Assembly (NCBI RefSeq): GCF_051401765.1 | Contig: NW_027480422.1 | Span: 13,472,001 to 13,536,000, forward strand | From: Calliopsis andreniformis | Lineage: Eukaryota > Arthropoda > Insecta > Hymenoptera > Andrenidae | Length of the DNA: 64,000 nt | Direction of reading: 5' to 3' | Shown: positions 28,671 to 43,061 of the stretch, piece by piece | Position numbering within the stretch: the first letter of the stretch is position 1 | Layout: each line of letters begins with the position of its first letter | Notes under the pieces: model-generated | The model's database searches: none | What the model saw: the letters and a program-made list of their open reading frames with translations, nothing else | What the model was told of the DNA's origin: nothing | Made by a program: the position numbers and the translations under genes

Positions 28671-30662
28671 GGGCGTTGGTCCACCAGATCCAATAGCTAG
28701 GGCCTTAGAAGTCAACGCCAGGAACACCAAATACAAGATAAATACAACAGTTTTTCCATCGTATAAAACGAATAATTGCTACCAGTATGAAAGCAATGGT
28801 CATTTCTACGTTCCGGGCAACCTAGGCTTCACTCTAGGGCGTTGCTCAACCACATCGAATAGCTACGGCCCTAGAACACAACGCCATAACTATAAAATAC
28901 AATATAAATACAACAGTCTTTCCATCGTATAAAACGAATAATTGCAACCAGTCTGATAGTTATGTTCATTTCTACGTCCCGGGCAACCTAGGCTTCACTC
29001 TAGGGCGCTGCTCCACCAGATCTAATAGTTAGGGCCTAAGAAGTCAACGCCAGAAGTATAAAATACGATATATGTACAACAGTTTTTCCATCGTATAAAA
29101 TGAATAATTGCAACCAGTGTGAAAGTAACGGCCATTTCTACGTTCCGGGCATCCTAGACTTAACACTGAGCCATTGCTCCGCCAGATCGAATACATAGGG
29201 CCTTAGAAGTCAACGCCAGAAGCATAAAATACGATATATGTACAACAGTTTTACCATCGTATAAAATGAATAATCGCAAACAGTGTGAAGGTAATGTTCA
29301 TTTCTACGTTCCGGGCAACCAATGCTTCACTCTAGCGCGTTGCTCCACCAGATCCAATAGTTAGGGCCTAAGAAGTCAACGCCAGGAGCACCAAATACAA
29401 AATAAATACAACAGTTTTTCCATCGTATAAAACGAATAATTGCAACCAGTATGAAAGCTATGGTCACTTCTACGTTCCGGGCAACCTAGGCTTCACTCTA
29501 GGGCGTTGCTCAACCACATCGAATAGCTACGGCCCTAGAAGACAAAGCCATGACTATAAAATACAATATAAATACAATGGTCTTTCCATCGTATAAAACG
29601 AATAATTACAGCCAGTGTGAAAGCTATGGTCACTTCTACGTTCCGTGCAACCTAGACATCACTCTACGGCGTTGCTCCACCAGGTCGATTAGTTGGGGAA
29701 TTAGGAAACAACTCCAGACGCATAAAGTACAATAAAAATAGAACAGTTTTTTCATCGTATAACAGGAATAATTACAACCAGAGTGAAAGTATTGGTCATT
29801 TCTACGTTTCGGGCGACCCAGGCTTCACTCTAGGGCGTTGCTCCACCAGATCCAATAGTTAGGGCCTATGAAGTCAACGACAGAAGCACCAAATGCAAAA
29901 TAAATACAACAGTTTTTCCACTGTATAAAACGAATAATTGAAACCAGTGTGAAATTTATGGTCATTTCTACGTTCCGCACAACCTAGACTTCACAACTGG
30001 GCGTTGCTCCACCAGATCCAATAGTTAGGGCCTAAGAAGTCAACGCCAGAAGAATAAAATACAAGAAAAATACAACAGTTTTTCCATCGTATAGCATGAA
30101 TAATTGCAACCAGAGTGAAAATAATGGTCATTTCTACGTTTCGGGCGAACTAGGCTTCACTCTAGGGCATTGAACCACCATATCGAATAGCTGGGGCCTT
30201 AGAAGTCAATGCCCAAAACATAAAATACAATAAAAATACAACAGTTTTTTCATCATATAACGGGAATAATTGCAACAAATGTGAACGTGATGATCATATC
30301 CACGTGCTGGGGAACCTAGGCTTCACTCTAGGGCGTTGGTTCACCAGATCCAATAGTTAGGGCCTAAGAAGTCAACGACAGAAGGATAAAATACAATAAA
30401 GATACAACAGCTCTTCCATCGTATAACAGGAATAATTGCAGCCAGAGTGAAGGTGATGGTCATTTCTACGTTCCGGGCAACCTAGGCTTCACCCTAGGGC
30501 GTTGCTCCAGCAGATCGAATAGCTAGGGCCTTAGAAGTGAACGCCAGAAGCATAAAATAAAATAAAAGTAGAGCAGTTATTCCATCGTATAACAGGAATA
30601 ATTACAACCAGTGTGAAAGAAATGGGCATTTCTACGTTGCGTGCAACCTATACTTCACTCTA
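28671..30662. repeat. 12-monomer higher-order unit, copy 1 of a nearly identical tandem pair (1,992 bp)
   Basis: This block is repeated immediately at 30,663-32,654 with an offset of 1,992 bp, exactly 12 x 166. I found a single difference: T at 29,064 against C at 31,056. Private variants shared by both copies include AGGAACACCAAATACAAG, GTCTGATAGTTATGTTC, GACTTAACACTGAGCC, CCATGACTATAAAATAC, GCGTGCAACCTATACTTC and CACGTGCTGGGGAACC. The first part of the unit also matches material at about 22.3 kb and 25.3 kb. Confidence 0.87.
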
Positions 30663-32654
30663 GGGCGTTGGTCCACCAGATCCAATAGCTAGGGCCTTAG
30701 AAGTCAACGCCAGGAACACCAAATACAAGATAAATACAACAGTTTTTCCATCGTATAAAACGAATAATTGCTACCAGTATGAAAGCAATGGTCATTTCTA
30801 CGTTCCGGGCAACCTAGGCTTCACTCTAGGGCGTTGCTCAACCACATCGAATAGCTACGGCCCTAGAACACAACGCCATAACTATAAAATACAATATAAA
30901 TACAACAGTCTTTCCATCGTATAAAACGAATAATTGCAACCAGTCTGATAGTTATGTTCATTTCTACGTCCCGGGCAACCTAGGCTTCACTCTAGGGCGC
31001 TGCTCCACCAGATCTAATAGTTAGGGCCTAAGAAGTCAACGCCAGAAGTATAAAACACGATATATGTACAACAGTTTTTCCATCGTATAAAATGAATAAT
31101 TGCAACCAGTGTGAAAGTAACGGCCATTTCTACGTTCCGGGCATCCTAGACTTAACACTGAGCCATTGCTCCGCCAGATCGAATACATAGGGCCTTAGAA
31201 GTCAACGCCAGAAGCATAAAATACGATATATGTACAACAGTTTTACCATCGTATAAAATGAATAATCGCAAACAGTGTGAAGGTAATGTTCATTTCTACG
31301 TTCCGGGCAACCAATGCTTCACTCTAGCGCGTTGCTCCACCAGATCCAATAGTTAGGGCCTAAGAAGTCAACGCCAGGAGCACCAAATACAAAATAAATA
31401 CAACAGTTTTTCCATCGTATAAAACGAATAATTGCAACCAGTATGAAAGCTATGGTCACTTCTACGTTCCGGGCAACCTAGGCTTCACTCTAGGGCGTTG
31501 CTCAACCACATCGAATAGCTACGGCCCTAGAAGACAAAGCCATGACTATAAAATACAATATAAATACAATGGTCTTTCCATCGTATAAAACGAATAATTA
31601 CAGCCAGTGTGAAAGCTATGGTCACTTCTACGTTCCGTGCAACCTAGACATCACTCTACGGCGTTGCTCCACCAGGTCGATTAGTTGGGGAATTAGGAAA
31701 CAACTCCAGACGCATAAAGTACAATAAAAATAGAACAGTTTTTTCATCGTATAACAGGAATAATTACAACCAGAGTGAAAGTATTGGTCATTTCTACGTT
31801 TCGGGCGACCCAGGCTTCACTCTAGGGCGTTGCTCCACCAGATCCAATAGTTAGGGCCTATGAAGTCAACGACAGAAGCACCAAATGCAAAATAAATACA
31901 ACAGTTTTTCCACTGTATAAAACGAATAATTGAAACCAGTGTGAAATTTATGGTCATTTCTACGTTCCGCACAACCTAGACTTCACAACTGGGCGTTGCT
32001 CCACCAGATCCAATAGTTAGGGCCTAAGAAGTCAACGCCAGAAGAATAAAATACAAGAAAAATACAACAGTTTTTCCATCGTATAGCATGAATAATTGCA
32101 ACCAGAGTGAAAATAATGGTCATTTCTACGTTTCGGGCGAACTAGGCTTCACTCTAGGGCATTGAACCACCATATCGAATAGCTGGGGCCTTAGAAGTCA
32201 ATGCCCAAAACATAAAATACAATAAAAATACAACAGTTTTTTCATCATATAACGGGAATAATTGCAACAAATGTGAACGTGATGATCATATCCACGTGCT
32301 GGGGAACCTAGGCTTCACTCTAGGGCGTTGGTTCACCAGATCCAATAGTTAGGGCCTAAGAAGTCAACGACAGAAGGATAAAATACAATAAAGATACAAC
32401 AGCTCTTCCATCGTATAACAGGAATAATTGCAGCCAGAGTGAAGGTGATGGTCATTTCTACGTTCCGGGCAACCTAGGCTTCACCCTAGGGCGTTGCTCC
32501 AGCAGATCGAATAGCTAGGGCCTTAGAAGTGAACGCCAGAAGCATAAAATAAAATAAAAGTAGAGCAGTTATTCCATCGTATAACAGGAATAATTACAAC
32601 CAGTGTGAAAGAAATGGGCATTTCTACGTTGCGTGCAACCTATACTTCACTCTA
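30663..32654. repeat. 12-monomer higher-order unit, copy 2 of the nearly identical tandem pair (1,992 bp)
   Basis: This is the second copy of the block at 28,671-30,662. The repeat ends at 32,654, where this copy continues GGGCGTTGCTCCACCAGG while the end of copy 1 reads GGGCGTTGGTCCACCAG. The junction between copies falls in CTTCACTCTAGGGCGTTG, which occurs in nearly every monomer. This is what unequal crossing-over in register would leave. Confidence 0.87.
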
Positions 32655-35600
32655 GGGCGTTGCTCCACCAGGTCGAATAGATGCGGCCTTAGAAAACAAC
32701 TCCAGACGCATACAATACAATAAAAATACAACAGTTTTACCAACGTATAAATGGCATAATTGCAACCAGTGTGAAGGTAATGGTCATTTCTACGTTCCGC
32801 GCAACCTAGGCTTCACTCCAGGGCGTTGCTCCGCCAGATCGAATAGTTAGGGCCTTTGAAGTCAACGCCAGAAGCGTAAAATACAATAAAAATACAACAG
32901 GTTTTCCATCGTATAGCATAAATAATTGCAACCAGAGTGAAAGTAATGGTCATTTCTACGTTTCGGGCGACCTAGGCTTCACTCTAGGGCGTTGCTCCAC
33001 CATATCGAATAGCTAGGGCCTTAGAAGTCAACGCCCGAAACATAAAATACAATAAAAGAACAACAGTTTTTCCATCGTATAACGGGAATAATTGCATCAA
33101 ATGTGAACGTGATGATCATTTCCACGTTCTGGGCAACCTAGGCTTCTCTCTATGGCGTTGGTCCACCAGATCCAATAGTTAGGGCCTAAGAGTCAACGAC
33201 AGAAGCATAAAATACAATAAAGATACAACAGCTTTTCAATCGTATAACAGGAAAAATTGCAGCCAGAGTGAAGGTGATGGTCATTTCTACGTTCCGCGCA
33301 ACCTAGGCTTCACCCTAGGGCGTTGCTCCAACAGGTCGAATAGCTAGGGCCTTAGAAGTCAACGCCAGATGCACAAAATAAAATAAAAATAGAGCAGTTA
33401 TTCCATCGTATAACAGGAATAATTACAACCAGTGTGAAAGAAATGGGCATGTCTACGTTGCGTGCAACCTAGACTTCACTCTAGGGCGTTGCTCCACCAG
33501 GTCGAATAGTTGGGGCCTAAGAAAACAACTCCAGACGTATACAATACAATAAAAATACAACAGCTTTTCCATCGTATGTGATGTATATTTGGAAACAGTG
33601 TGAAAGTAAAGGTCATTTCTAAGTTCCGGGTAACCTAGGCTTAACTGTAGGACTTTGCTCCACCAGATCGCATAGTTAGGGACTTAGAATTTAACGCCAA
33701 GAACATAAAATACAATAAAAACGCAACAGTTTTTCCATCGTATAACAGGAATAATTGCAACCAGTGTGAAAGTACAGGTCATTTCTACGTTCCGGGCAAT
33801 CCAGGTTTCGCTCTAGGGCGTTGCTCCACCAGATCGAATACATAGGGAATTAGAAGTCAACGCCAGAAGCATATTGTACAATCAAAATCCAACAGTTTGT
33901 CCATCGTATAACAGGAATAATTGCAGCCAGAGTGAAGGTGATGGTCATTTCTACGTTCCGGGCAACCTAGGCTTCACTCTAGGGCGTTGGGCCACCACAT
34001 CCAATAGTTAGCGCCTTAGAAGTCAACGCCCGAAACATAAAATACAATCAAAATCCAACAGTTTGTCCATCGTATAACAGGAATAATTGCAACAAGCGTG
34101 AAGGTAATGGTCATTTCTACGTTCCGGGCAACCTAGGTATTGTTCTAGGGCGTTGCTCAACCACATCGGATAGTTAGGGCCTTAGAAGTCAACGCCTGAA
34201 GCATAAAATACAACATAAGTACAACAGTTTTTCCATCGTATAACAGGAATAATTGCAACCAGTGTGAAAGTACAGGTCATTTCTACGTTCCGGGCAACCT
34301 AGGCTTGACTCTAGGGCGTTCCTCCACCAGATCGAATAGTTAGGGCCTTAGAAGTGAACGCTCGAAGCATAAAATAGAGAATAAATACAACAGTTTTTCC
34401 ATCGTATAAAACGAATAATTGCATCCAGTGTGAAAGTAGTGGCCATATCTACGTTCGGGGCAACCTAGGCTTGGCTCTAGGGCGTTGCTCCACCAGATCG
34501 AAGTGTTAGGGCCTTAGAAGCCAACGCCCGAAGCATAGAATACAATAAAGGTACAGCAGTTTTTCCATCGTATAACAGGAGTAATTGTAAACAGTGTGAA
34601 AGTGATGGTCATTTCTACGTTCCGGGCAACCTAGGGTTCACTCTAGGGCGTTGCTCCACCAGGTGGAATAGTTAGGGCCTTAGAAGTCAACGCCCGAAGC
34701 ATAAAATACAAAATAGATACAACAGTTTTTCTATAGTATATAATGTATATTTGCAAACAGTGTGAAAGTAAATGTCATTTCTACGTTCCGGGCAACCTAG
34801 GCTTAACTGTAGGGCGTTTCTCGACCAGATCGCATAGTTAGGGAATTAGAATTCAACGACAGGAGCATAAAATGCAATAAAAATGCAACCGTTTTTCCAT
34901 CGTATAACAGGAATAACTGCAACCAGTGTGAAAGTACAGGTCATTTCTACGTTCCGGGCAACCTAGGCTTCACTACAGGGCGGTGCTCCACCAGATCGAA
35001 TTGTTAGTGCCTTAGAAGTCTGCGCCCGAAGCATAAAATACAATAAAGATGCAGCAGTTTGTCCATCGTATAACAGGAATAGTTGCAACCAGTATGATAG
35101 ATATGGTCATTTCTACGTTCCGAGCAACCCAGGCTTCACCCCTGGGCGTTGCTCCACCAGATCCAATAGTTAGGACCTAAGAAGTCAGCGCCAGAAGCAT
35201 AAAATACAAAATAGATACAACAGTTTTTGCATCGTATATACTGTATATTTGCGAACAGTGTGAAAGTAAAGGTCATTTCTACGTTCCGGGCAACCTCTGC
35301 TTAACTGTAGGGCGTTTCTCCACCAGATCGCATAGTTAGGGACTTAGAATTCAACGCCAGAAGCATAAAATACAATAAAAATGCAACAGTTTTTCCATCG
35401 TATAACAGGAATAACTGCAACCAGTGTGAAAGTACAGGTCATTTCTACTTTCCGGGCAACCTAGGCTTCACTCTAGGCCGGTGCTCCACCAGATCAAATA
35501 GTTAGGACCTAAGAAGTCAACGCCAGAGGCATAAAATACAATATAAATTCACCAGCTTTTCCGTCGTATATAATGTATCTTTGCAAACAGTATGAAAGTA

Positions 35601-38600
35601 ACAGTCATTTCTACGTTCCGGGCAGCCGAGGCTTCACTCTAGGGCGTTGCTCCACCAGTTCGAATAGCAAGGGACTTAGAAGTCTGCGCCGGAAGCATAA
35701 AATACAATATAAATACAATAGTCTTTCCATCGTATAAAACGAGTAATTGCAACCAGTGTGAAAGTAATGGCCATTTCTACGTTCCGGGCATCCTAGACTT
35801 AACTCTGAGGCATTGCTCCACCAGATCGAATAGCAATGGCCTTAGAAGTCAACGCCAGAAGCATAAAATACAAAATAAATAGAACAGTTTTTCCATTGTA
35901 TAAATCAAATAATTGCAACCAGTGTGAAAGTTATGGTCAGTTCTACGTTCCGGGCAACCTAGGCTTCACTCTAGGGCGTTGTTCCACCAGATCGAATAGT
36001 TAGGGCCTAAGAAGTCACAGACAGAAGCATAAAATACAATACAAATACAACAGCTTTTCCATCGTATGTGATGTATATCTGGAAACAGCGTGAAAGTAAA
36101 GGCCATTTCTAAGTTCCGGGTAACCTAGGCTTAACTGTAGGACTTTGCTCCACCAGATCGCATAGTTAGGGACTTAGAATTTAACGCCAGAAGCATAAAA
36201 TACAATAAAAATGCAACAGTTTTACCATCGTATAACAGGAATAATTGCAACCAGTGTGAAAGTACAGGTCATTTCTACGTTCCGGGCAACCTAGGCTTCA
36301 CTCTAGGCCGTTGCTACACCACATCGTCTAGCTACGGCCTTAGTAGTCAACGCCCGAAGCATAAAATACAATAAATGTACAACAGTTTTTCCAACGTATA
36401 ACAGGAATGATTGCAACCAGAGTGAAAGTGATGGTCATAGGTCCGGGCGACCTAGGCTTCACTCTCGGGTGTTGGTCCACCAGACCGAATAGTTAGGGCC
36501 TAAGAAGTCAACGCCAGAAGCATAAAATACAATATAAATACAAGAGTTTTTCCATCGTATACAATGAATGATTGCAAACATTGTGAATGTAACGGTCATT
36601 TCTACGTTCCGGGCAACCTAGGCTTCACTCTAGGGCGTTGCTCCACCAGATCGAATAGCTAGGCCCTTAGAAGTCAACGCGTGAAGCATAAAATACAAAA
36701 TAAATAGAACAGTTTTTCCATCGTATATAATGTATATTTGCAAACAGTGTGAAAGTAAAGGTGATTTCTAGGTTCCGGGCAGCCTAGGTTTCGCTGTAGG
36801 GCGTTGCTCCACCAGATCGAATAGCTAGCGACTAAGAAGTCAACGCCAGAAGCATAAAACACAATAAAAATACAACAGTTTTTCCATCGTATAGAAGGAA
36901 TAATTGCAACCAGTGTGAAAGTTATGGTCACTTCTACGTTCCGGGCAACCTAGGCTTAACTCCAGGGCCTTGCTCCACCAGATCGAATAGTTAGGGACTT
37001 TGAGTACAACGGCAGAAGCATAAAATACATTAAAAATGCAACAGTTTCTCCATTGTGTAACAGGAATAACTGCAACCAGAGTGAAAGTACTGGTGATTTC
37101 TACGTTCCGGGCAACCTAGGCTTCACTCTAGGGCGGTACTCCACCAGATCGAATAGTTAGGGCCTAAGAAGTCAACGCCAGGAGAAGAAAATGCAACATA
37201 ATTATAACAGTGTTTCCATCGTATAAAATGTATAATTGCAACCAGTGTGAAAGTAATGGTCATTTCTACGTTCCGGGCAACCTAGGTTTCACTCTAGGGC
37301 GTTGCTCCACCACATCGAATAGCTACGGCCTTAGGAGTCAACTCCAGAAGCATAAAATACAATATAGATACAACAGCATTTCCAACGTATAAAATGAATG
37401 ATTGCAAACAGTGTGAAAGTTATGGTCATTTCTACCTTCCGGGCAACCTAGGCCTAACTCCAGGGCGTTGCTCCGCCAGATCGAATAGTTAGGGACTTTG
37501 AGTACAACGGCAGAAGCATAAAATACATTAAAAATGCAACAGTTTCTCCATTGTGTAACAGGAATAACTGCAACCAGAGTGAAAGTACTGGTGATTTCTA
37601 CGTTCCGGGCAACCTAGGCTTCACTCTAGGGCGGTACTCCACCAGATCGAATAGTTAGGGCCTAAGAAGTCAACGCCAGAAGCATAAAATACAATATAAA
37701 TACAACAGCTTTTCCATCGTATATGATGTATATTTGCAAACAGTGTGAAAGTAAAGGTCATTTCTACGTTCCGGGCAACATAGGCTTAACTGTAGGGCGT
37801 TGCTCCTCCAGATCGCATAGTTCGGTACATAGAATTTAACGCCAGAAGCATAAAATACAATAAAAATGCAACAGTTTTTCCATCGTAGAAAACGAATAAT
37901 TGCAACCAGTGTGAAAGATATGGTCATTTCTACGTTACGGGCAACCTAGGCTTCACTCTAGGTCGTTGCTCCACCAAATCGAATAACTAGGGCCGTAGAA
38001 GTCATAGCCCGAAGCATAAAATACAAAATTAATACAACAGTTATTCCATCGTATAACAGGTGTAATTACAACCAGGGTGAAAGTAATGGGCATTTCTACG
38101 TTCCGAGCAACCTAGGCTTCACTCTAGGGCGTAGCTCCACCAGGTCGAGTAGTTAGGGCCTTAGAAAACAACTCCAGACGCATAAAATACAATAAAAAAA
38201 AAACAGTTTTTCCATCGTATAAAAAGAATAAATGCAACCAGTGTCAAAGTAATGGTCATTTCTACGTTTCGGGCAACCTAGGCTTAACTCCAGGGCGTTG
38301 CTCCACCAGATCGAATAGTTAGGGACTTTGAGTACAACGGCAGAAGCATAAAATACATTAAAAATGCAACAGTTTCTCCATTGTATAACAGGAACAACTG
38401 CAACCAGAGTGAAAGTACTGGTCATTTCTACGTTCCGGGCAACCTAGGCTTGACTCTAGGGCGGTGCTCCACCAGATCGAATAGTTAGGGCCTAAGGAGT
38501 CAACGCCCGAAGCATAAAATACAATATAAATACAACAGCTTCTCCATCGTATATGATGTATATTTGCAAACAGTGTGAAAGTAAAGGTCATTTCTACGTT

Positions 38601-39919
38601 CCGGGCAGCATAGGCTTAACTGTAGGGCGTTGCTCCTCCAGATCGCATAGTTCGGTACATAGAATTTAACGCCAGAAGCACGAAATACAATAAAAATGCA
38701 ACAGTTTTTCCATCGTATAACAGGAATACTTGCAGCCAGTGTGAAAGTACAGGTCATTTCAACGTTCCGGGCAACCTAGGTTTCGCTTTAGGGCGTTGCT
38801 CCACCAGATCGAATAGCTAGGGACTTAGAAGTCAACGCCAGAAGCATAAAATACAATAAAAATACAACAGCTTTTCCATCGTATAACAGGAATAATTGCA
38901 ACCAGAGTGAAAGTGATGGTCATAGGTCCGGGCGACCTAGGCGTCGCTCAGGGGTGTTGGTCTACCAGATCGAATAGTTAGGGTCTTTGAATACAACGCC
39001 AGGAGCATAAAATACAATAAAAATGCAACAGTTTTTCCAGCGTATAACAGGAATAACTGCAACCAGTGTGAAAGTACTGGTCATTTCTACGTTCCGGGCA
39101 ACCTAGGTTTCGCTCTAGGGCGTTGCTCCACCAGATCGAATAGCTAGGGACTTAGAAGTCAACGCCAGAAGCATAAAATACAATAAAAATGCAACAGTTT
39201 TTCCAGCGTATAACAGGAATAACTGCAACCAGTGTGAAAGTACAAGTCATTTCTACATTCCGGGCAACCAAGGTTTCGCTCTAGGGCGTTGCTCCACCAG
39301 ATCGAATAGCTAGGGACTTAGAAGTCAACGCCAGAAGCATAAAATACAATAAAAATACAACAGTTTTTCCATCGTATAAAAGGAATAATTGCAACCAGTG
39401 TGAAAGTACAGGTCATTTCTATATTCCGGGCAACCTAGGTTTCGCTCTAGGGCGTTGCTCCAACAGATCGAATAGCTAGGGACTTAGAAGTCAACGCCAG
39501 AAGCATAAAATACAATAAAAATGCAACAGTTTTTCCATCGTATAAAAGGAATAATTGCAACCAGTGTGAAAGTAATGGTCATTTCTACGTTCCGGGCAAC
39601 CTAGGTTTCACTCTTGGGAGTTGCTCTACCAGATCGAATAGTTAGGGACTTTGAATACAACGCCAGAAGCATGAAATACAACAAAAATGCAACAGTTTTT
39701 CCATCGTATAACAGGAATAATTGCAACCAGAGTGAAAGTGATGGTCATAGGTCCGGCCGACCTAGGCTTCGCTCTGGGGTGTTGGTCCACCAGATCGAAT
39801 AGTTAGGGCCTAAGAAGTCAACGCCAGAAGCATAAAATACAAACTAAATACAATAGTTTTTCCATCGTATAACAGGAATAATTGCAACCAGTGTGAAAGT
39901 TATGGTCATTTCTACGTTC

Positions 39920-42253
39920 CGGGCAACCTAGGTTTCGCTCTAGGGCGTTGCTCCACCAGATCGAATAGTTAGGGCCTCAGAAGCCAACGCCAGAAGCATA
40001 AAATACAATAAAAATACAACAGTTTTTATATCGTATAAAAGGAATAATTGCAAACAGTGTGAAATAAAGGTCATGTCTACGTTCAGGGGAACCTAGGCTT
40101 AACTGTAGGGCGTTGCTCCAACAGATCTCATAGCTAGGGACTTAGAATTTAACGCCAGAAGCATAAAATACAGTAAAGATGCAACAGTTTTTCCATCGTA
40201 TAACAGGAATAATTGCAACCAGTGTGAAGGTAATGGTCTATTCCACGTTCCGGGCAACCTAGGCTTCACTACAGGGCGGTGCTCCACCAGATCGAATAGT
40301 TAGGGCCTAAGAAGTCAACGCCAGAAGCATAAAATACAATACAAATACTACAGCTTTTCCATCGTATATAATGTATATTTGCAAACAGTGTGAAGGTAAA
40401 GGTCATTTCTACGTTCCGGACAACCTAGGCTTAACTGTAGGGCGTTGCTCCACCAGATCGAAGAGCCAGGTACTTTGAATACAACACCAGAAGCAAAAAA
40501 TACAATAAAAATGCAACGGTTTTTCCATCGTATAACAGGAAGGCTGCAACCCGCGTGAAAGTACTGGTCATTTCTATGTTCCCGGTAACCTAGGCTTCGC
40601 TCTAGGGCCTTGCTCCACCAGATCGAATAGCTAGGGATTTACAAGTCAACGCCAGAAGCATAAAATACAATAAAAATGCGACAGTTTTTCCACCGTATAA
40701 GAGGAATAACTGCAACCAGTGTGAAAGAACTGGTCATTTCTACGTTCCGGGCAACCTAGGCTTCACTCTAGGGCGGTGCTCCACCAGATCGAATAGTTAG
40801 GGCCTAAGAAGTCAACGCCAGAAGCATAAAATACAATACAAATACTACAGCTTTTCCATCGTATATGATGTATATTTGCAAACAGTGTGAAAGTAAAGGT
40901 CATTTCTACGTTCCGGGCAACATAGGCTTAACTGTAGGGCGTTGCTCCTCCATATCGCATAGGTCGGTACTTAGAATTTAACGCCTGAAGCATAAAATAC
41001 AATAAAAATGCAACAGTTTTTCCATCGTATAACAGGAATAATTGCAACCAGTGTGAAAGTACAGGTCATTTCTACGTTCCGGGCAACCTAGGCTTCACTC
41101 TAGGGTGTTCCTCCACCAGATCGAATAGTTAGGGCCTTAGAAGTCAGCGGCAGAAGCATAAAACACAATAAAAATACAACAGTTTTTCCATCGTATAAAA
41201 GGAATAATTGCAACCAGTGTGAAAGTTATGGTCATTTCTACGTTCCGGGCAACCTAGGCTTAACTCCAGGGCGTTGCTCCACCAGATCGAATAGTTAGGG
41301 ACTATGAATACAACACCACAAGCATAAAATACAATAAAAATGCAACAGTTTTTCCATCGTATAACAGGAATAATTGCAACCAGTGTGAAAGTTATGGTCA
41401 TTTCTACGTTCCGGGCAACCTAGTCTTCACTCTAGGGCGATGGTCCACCAGATCGAATAGTTAGGGCCTTAGAAGTCAACGCACGAAGCATAAAATACAA
41501 AATTAATACAACAGTTTCTCCGTCGTATAAAACGAATAATTGCAACCAGTGTGAAAGATATGGTCTTTTCTACGTTACGGGCAACCTAGGCTTCACTCTA
41601 GGTCGTTGCTCCACCAAATCGAATAGCTAGGGCCTTAGAAGTCATAGCCCGAAGCATAAAATACAAAATTAATACAACAGTTATTCCATCGTATAACAGG
41701 TATAATTACAACCAGGGTGAAAGTAATGGGCATTTCTACGTTCCGAGCAACCTAGGCTTCACTCAAGAGCGTTGCTCCACCAGATCGAATAGTTAGGGCC
41801 TAAGAAGTCAACGCCCGAAGCATAAAATACAATATAAATACAACAGCTTTTCCATCGTATATGATGTATATTTGCAAACAGTGTGAAAGTAAAGGTCATT
41901 TCTACGTTCCGGGCAGCATAGGCTTAACTGTAGGGCGTTGCTCCTCCAGATCGCATAGTTCGGTACATAGAATTTAACGCCAGAAGCATAAAATACAATA
42001 AAAATGCAACAGTTTTTTCATCGTATAACAGGAATAATTGCAACCAGTGTGAAAGTACAGGTCATTTCAACGTTCCGGGCACCCTAGGTTTCGCTATAGG
42101 GCGTTGCTCCACCAGATCGAATAGCTAGGGACTTAGAAGTCAACGCCAGAAGCATAAAATACAATAAAAATACAACAGTTTTTCCATCGTATAAAAGGAA
42201 TAATTGCGACAAGTGTGAAAGTAATGGTCATTTCTACGTTCCGGGCAACCTAG
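39920..42253. repeat. 2.33 kb higher-order block, copy 1 (19-monomer spacing to copy 2)
   Basis: This block recurs at 43,062-45,395 with an offset of 3,142 bp: 19 x 166 minus 12 bases of shared small deletions. Private variants include GTGTGAAATAAAGGTCATG, GGAAGGCTGCAACCCGCG, CCATATCGCATAGGTCGG and GTCATAGCCCGAAGC. I counted about nine differences over 2,334 bp, for example GGGGAACC near 40,085 against GGGCAACC. It is therefore a recent but not brand-new duplication. Confidence 0.82.
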
Positions 42254-43061
42254 GTTTCACTCTTGGGCGTTGCTCCACTACATCGAATAGCTACGGCCTT
42301 AGAAGTCAACGCCAGAAGCATCAAATACAATAAAAGTACAACAGCTTTTCCATCGTATAACAGGAATAATTGCAACCAGAGTGAAAGTGATGGTCATAGG
42401 TCCGGGCGACCTAGGCGTCGCTCAGGGGTGTTGGTCTACCAGATCGAATAGTTAGGGACTTTGAATACAACGCCAGGAGCATAAAATACAATAAAAATGC
42501 AACAGTTTTTCCCGCGTATAACAGGAATAACTGCAACCAGTGTGAAAGTACAGGTCATTTCTACGGTCCGGGAAACCTAGGTTTCGCTCTAGGGCGTTGC
42601 TCCACCAGATCGAATAGCTAGGGACTTAGAAGTCAACGCCAGAAGCATAAAATACAATAAAAATACAACAGCTTTTCCATCGTATAACAGGAATAATTGC
42701 AACCAGAGTGAAAGTGATGGTCATAGGTCCGGGCGACCTAGGCGTCGCTCAGGGGTGTTGGTCTACCAGATCGAATAGTTAGGGACTTTGAATACAACGC
42801 CAGGAGCATAAAATACAATAAAAATGCAACAGTTTTTCCAGCGTATAACAGGAATAACTGCAACCAGTGTGAAAGTACTGGTCATTTCTACGTTCCGGGC
42901 AACCTAGGTTTCGCTCTAGGGCGTTGCTCCACCAGATCGAATAGCTAGGGACTTAGAAGTCAACGCCAGAAGCATAAAATACAATAAAAATGCAACAGTT
43001 TTTCCAGCGTATAACAGGAATAACTGCAACCAGTGTGAAAGTACAGGTCATTTCTACATTC

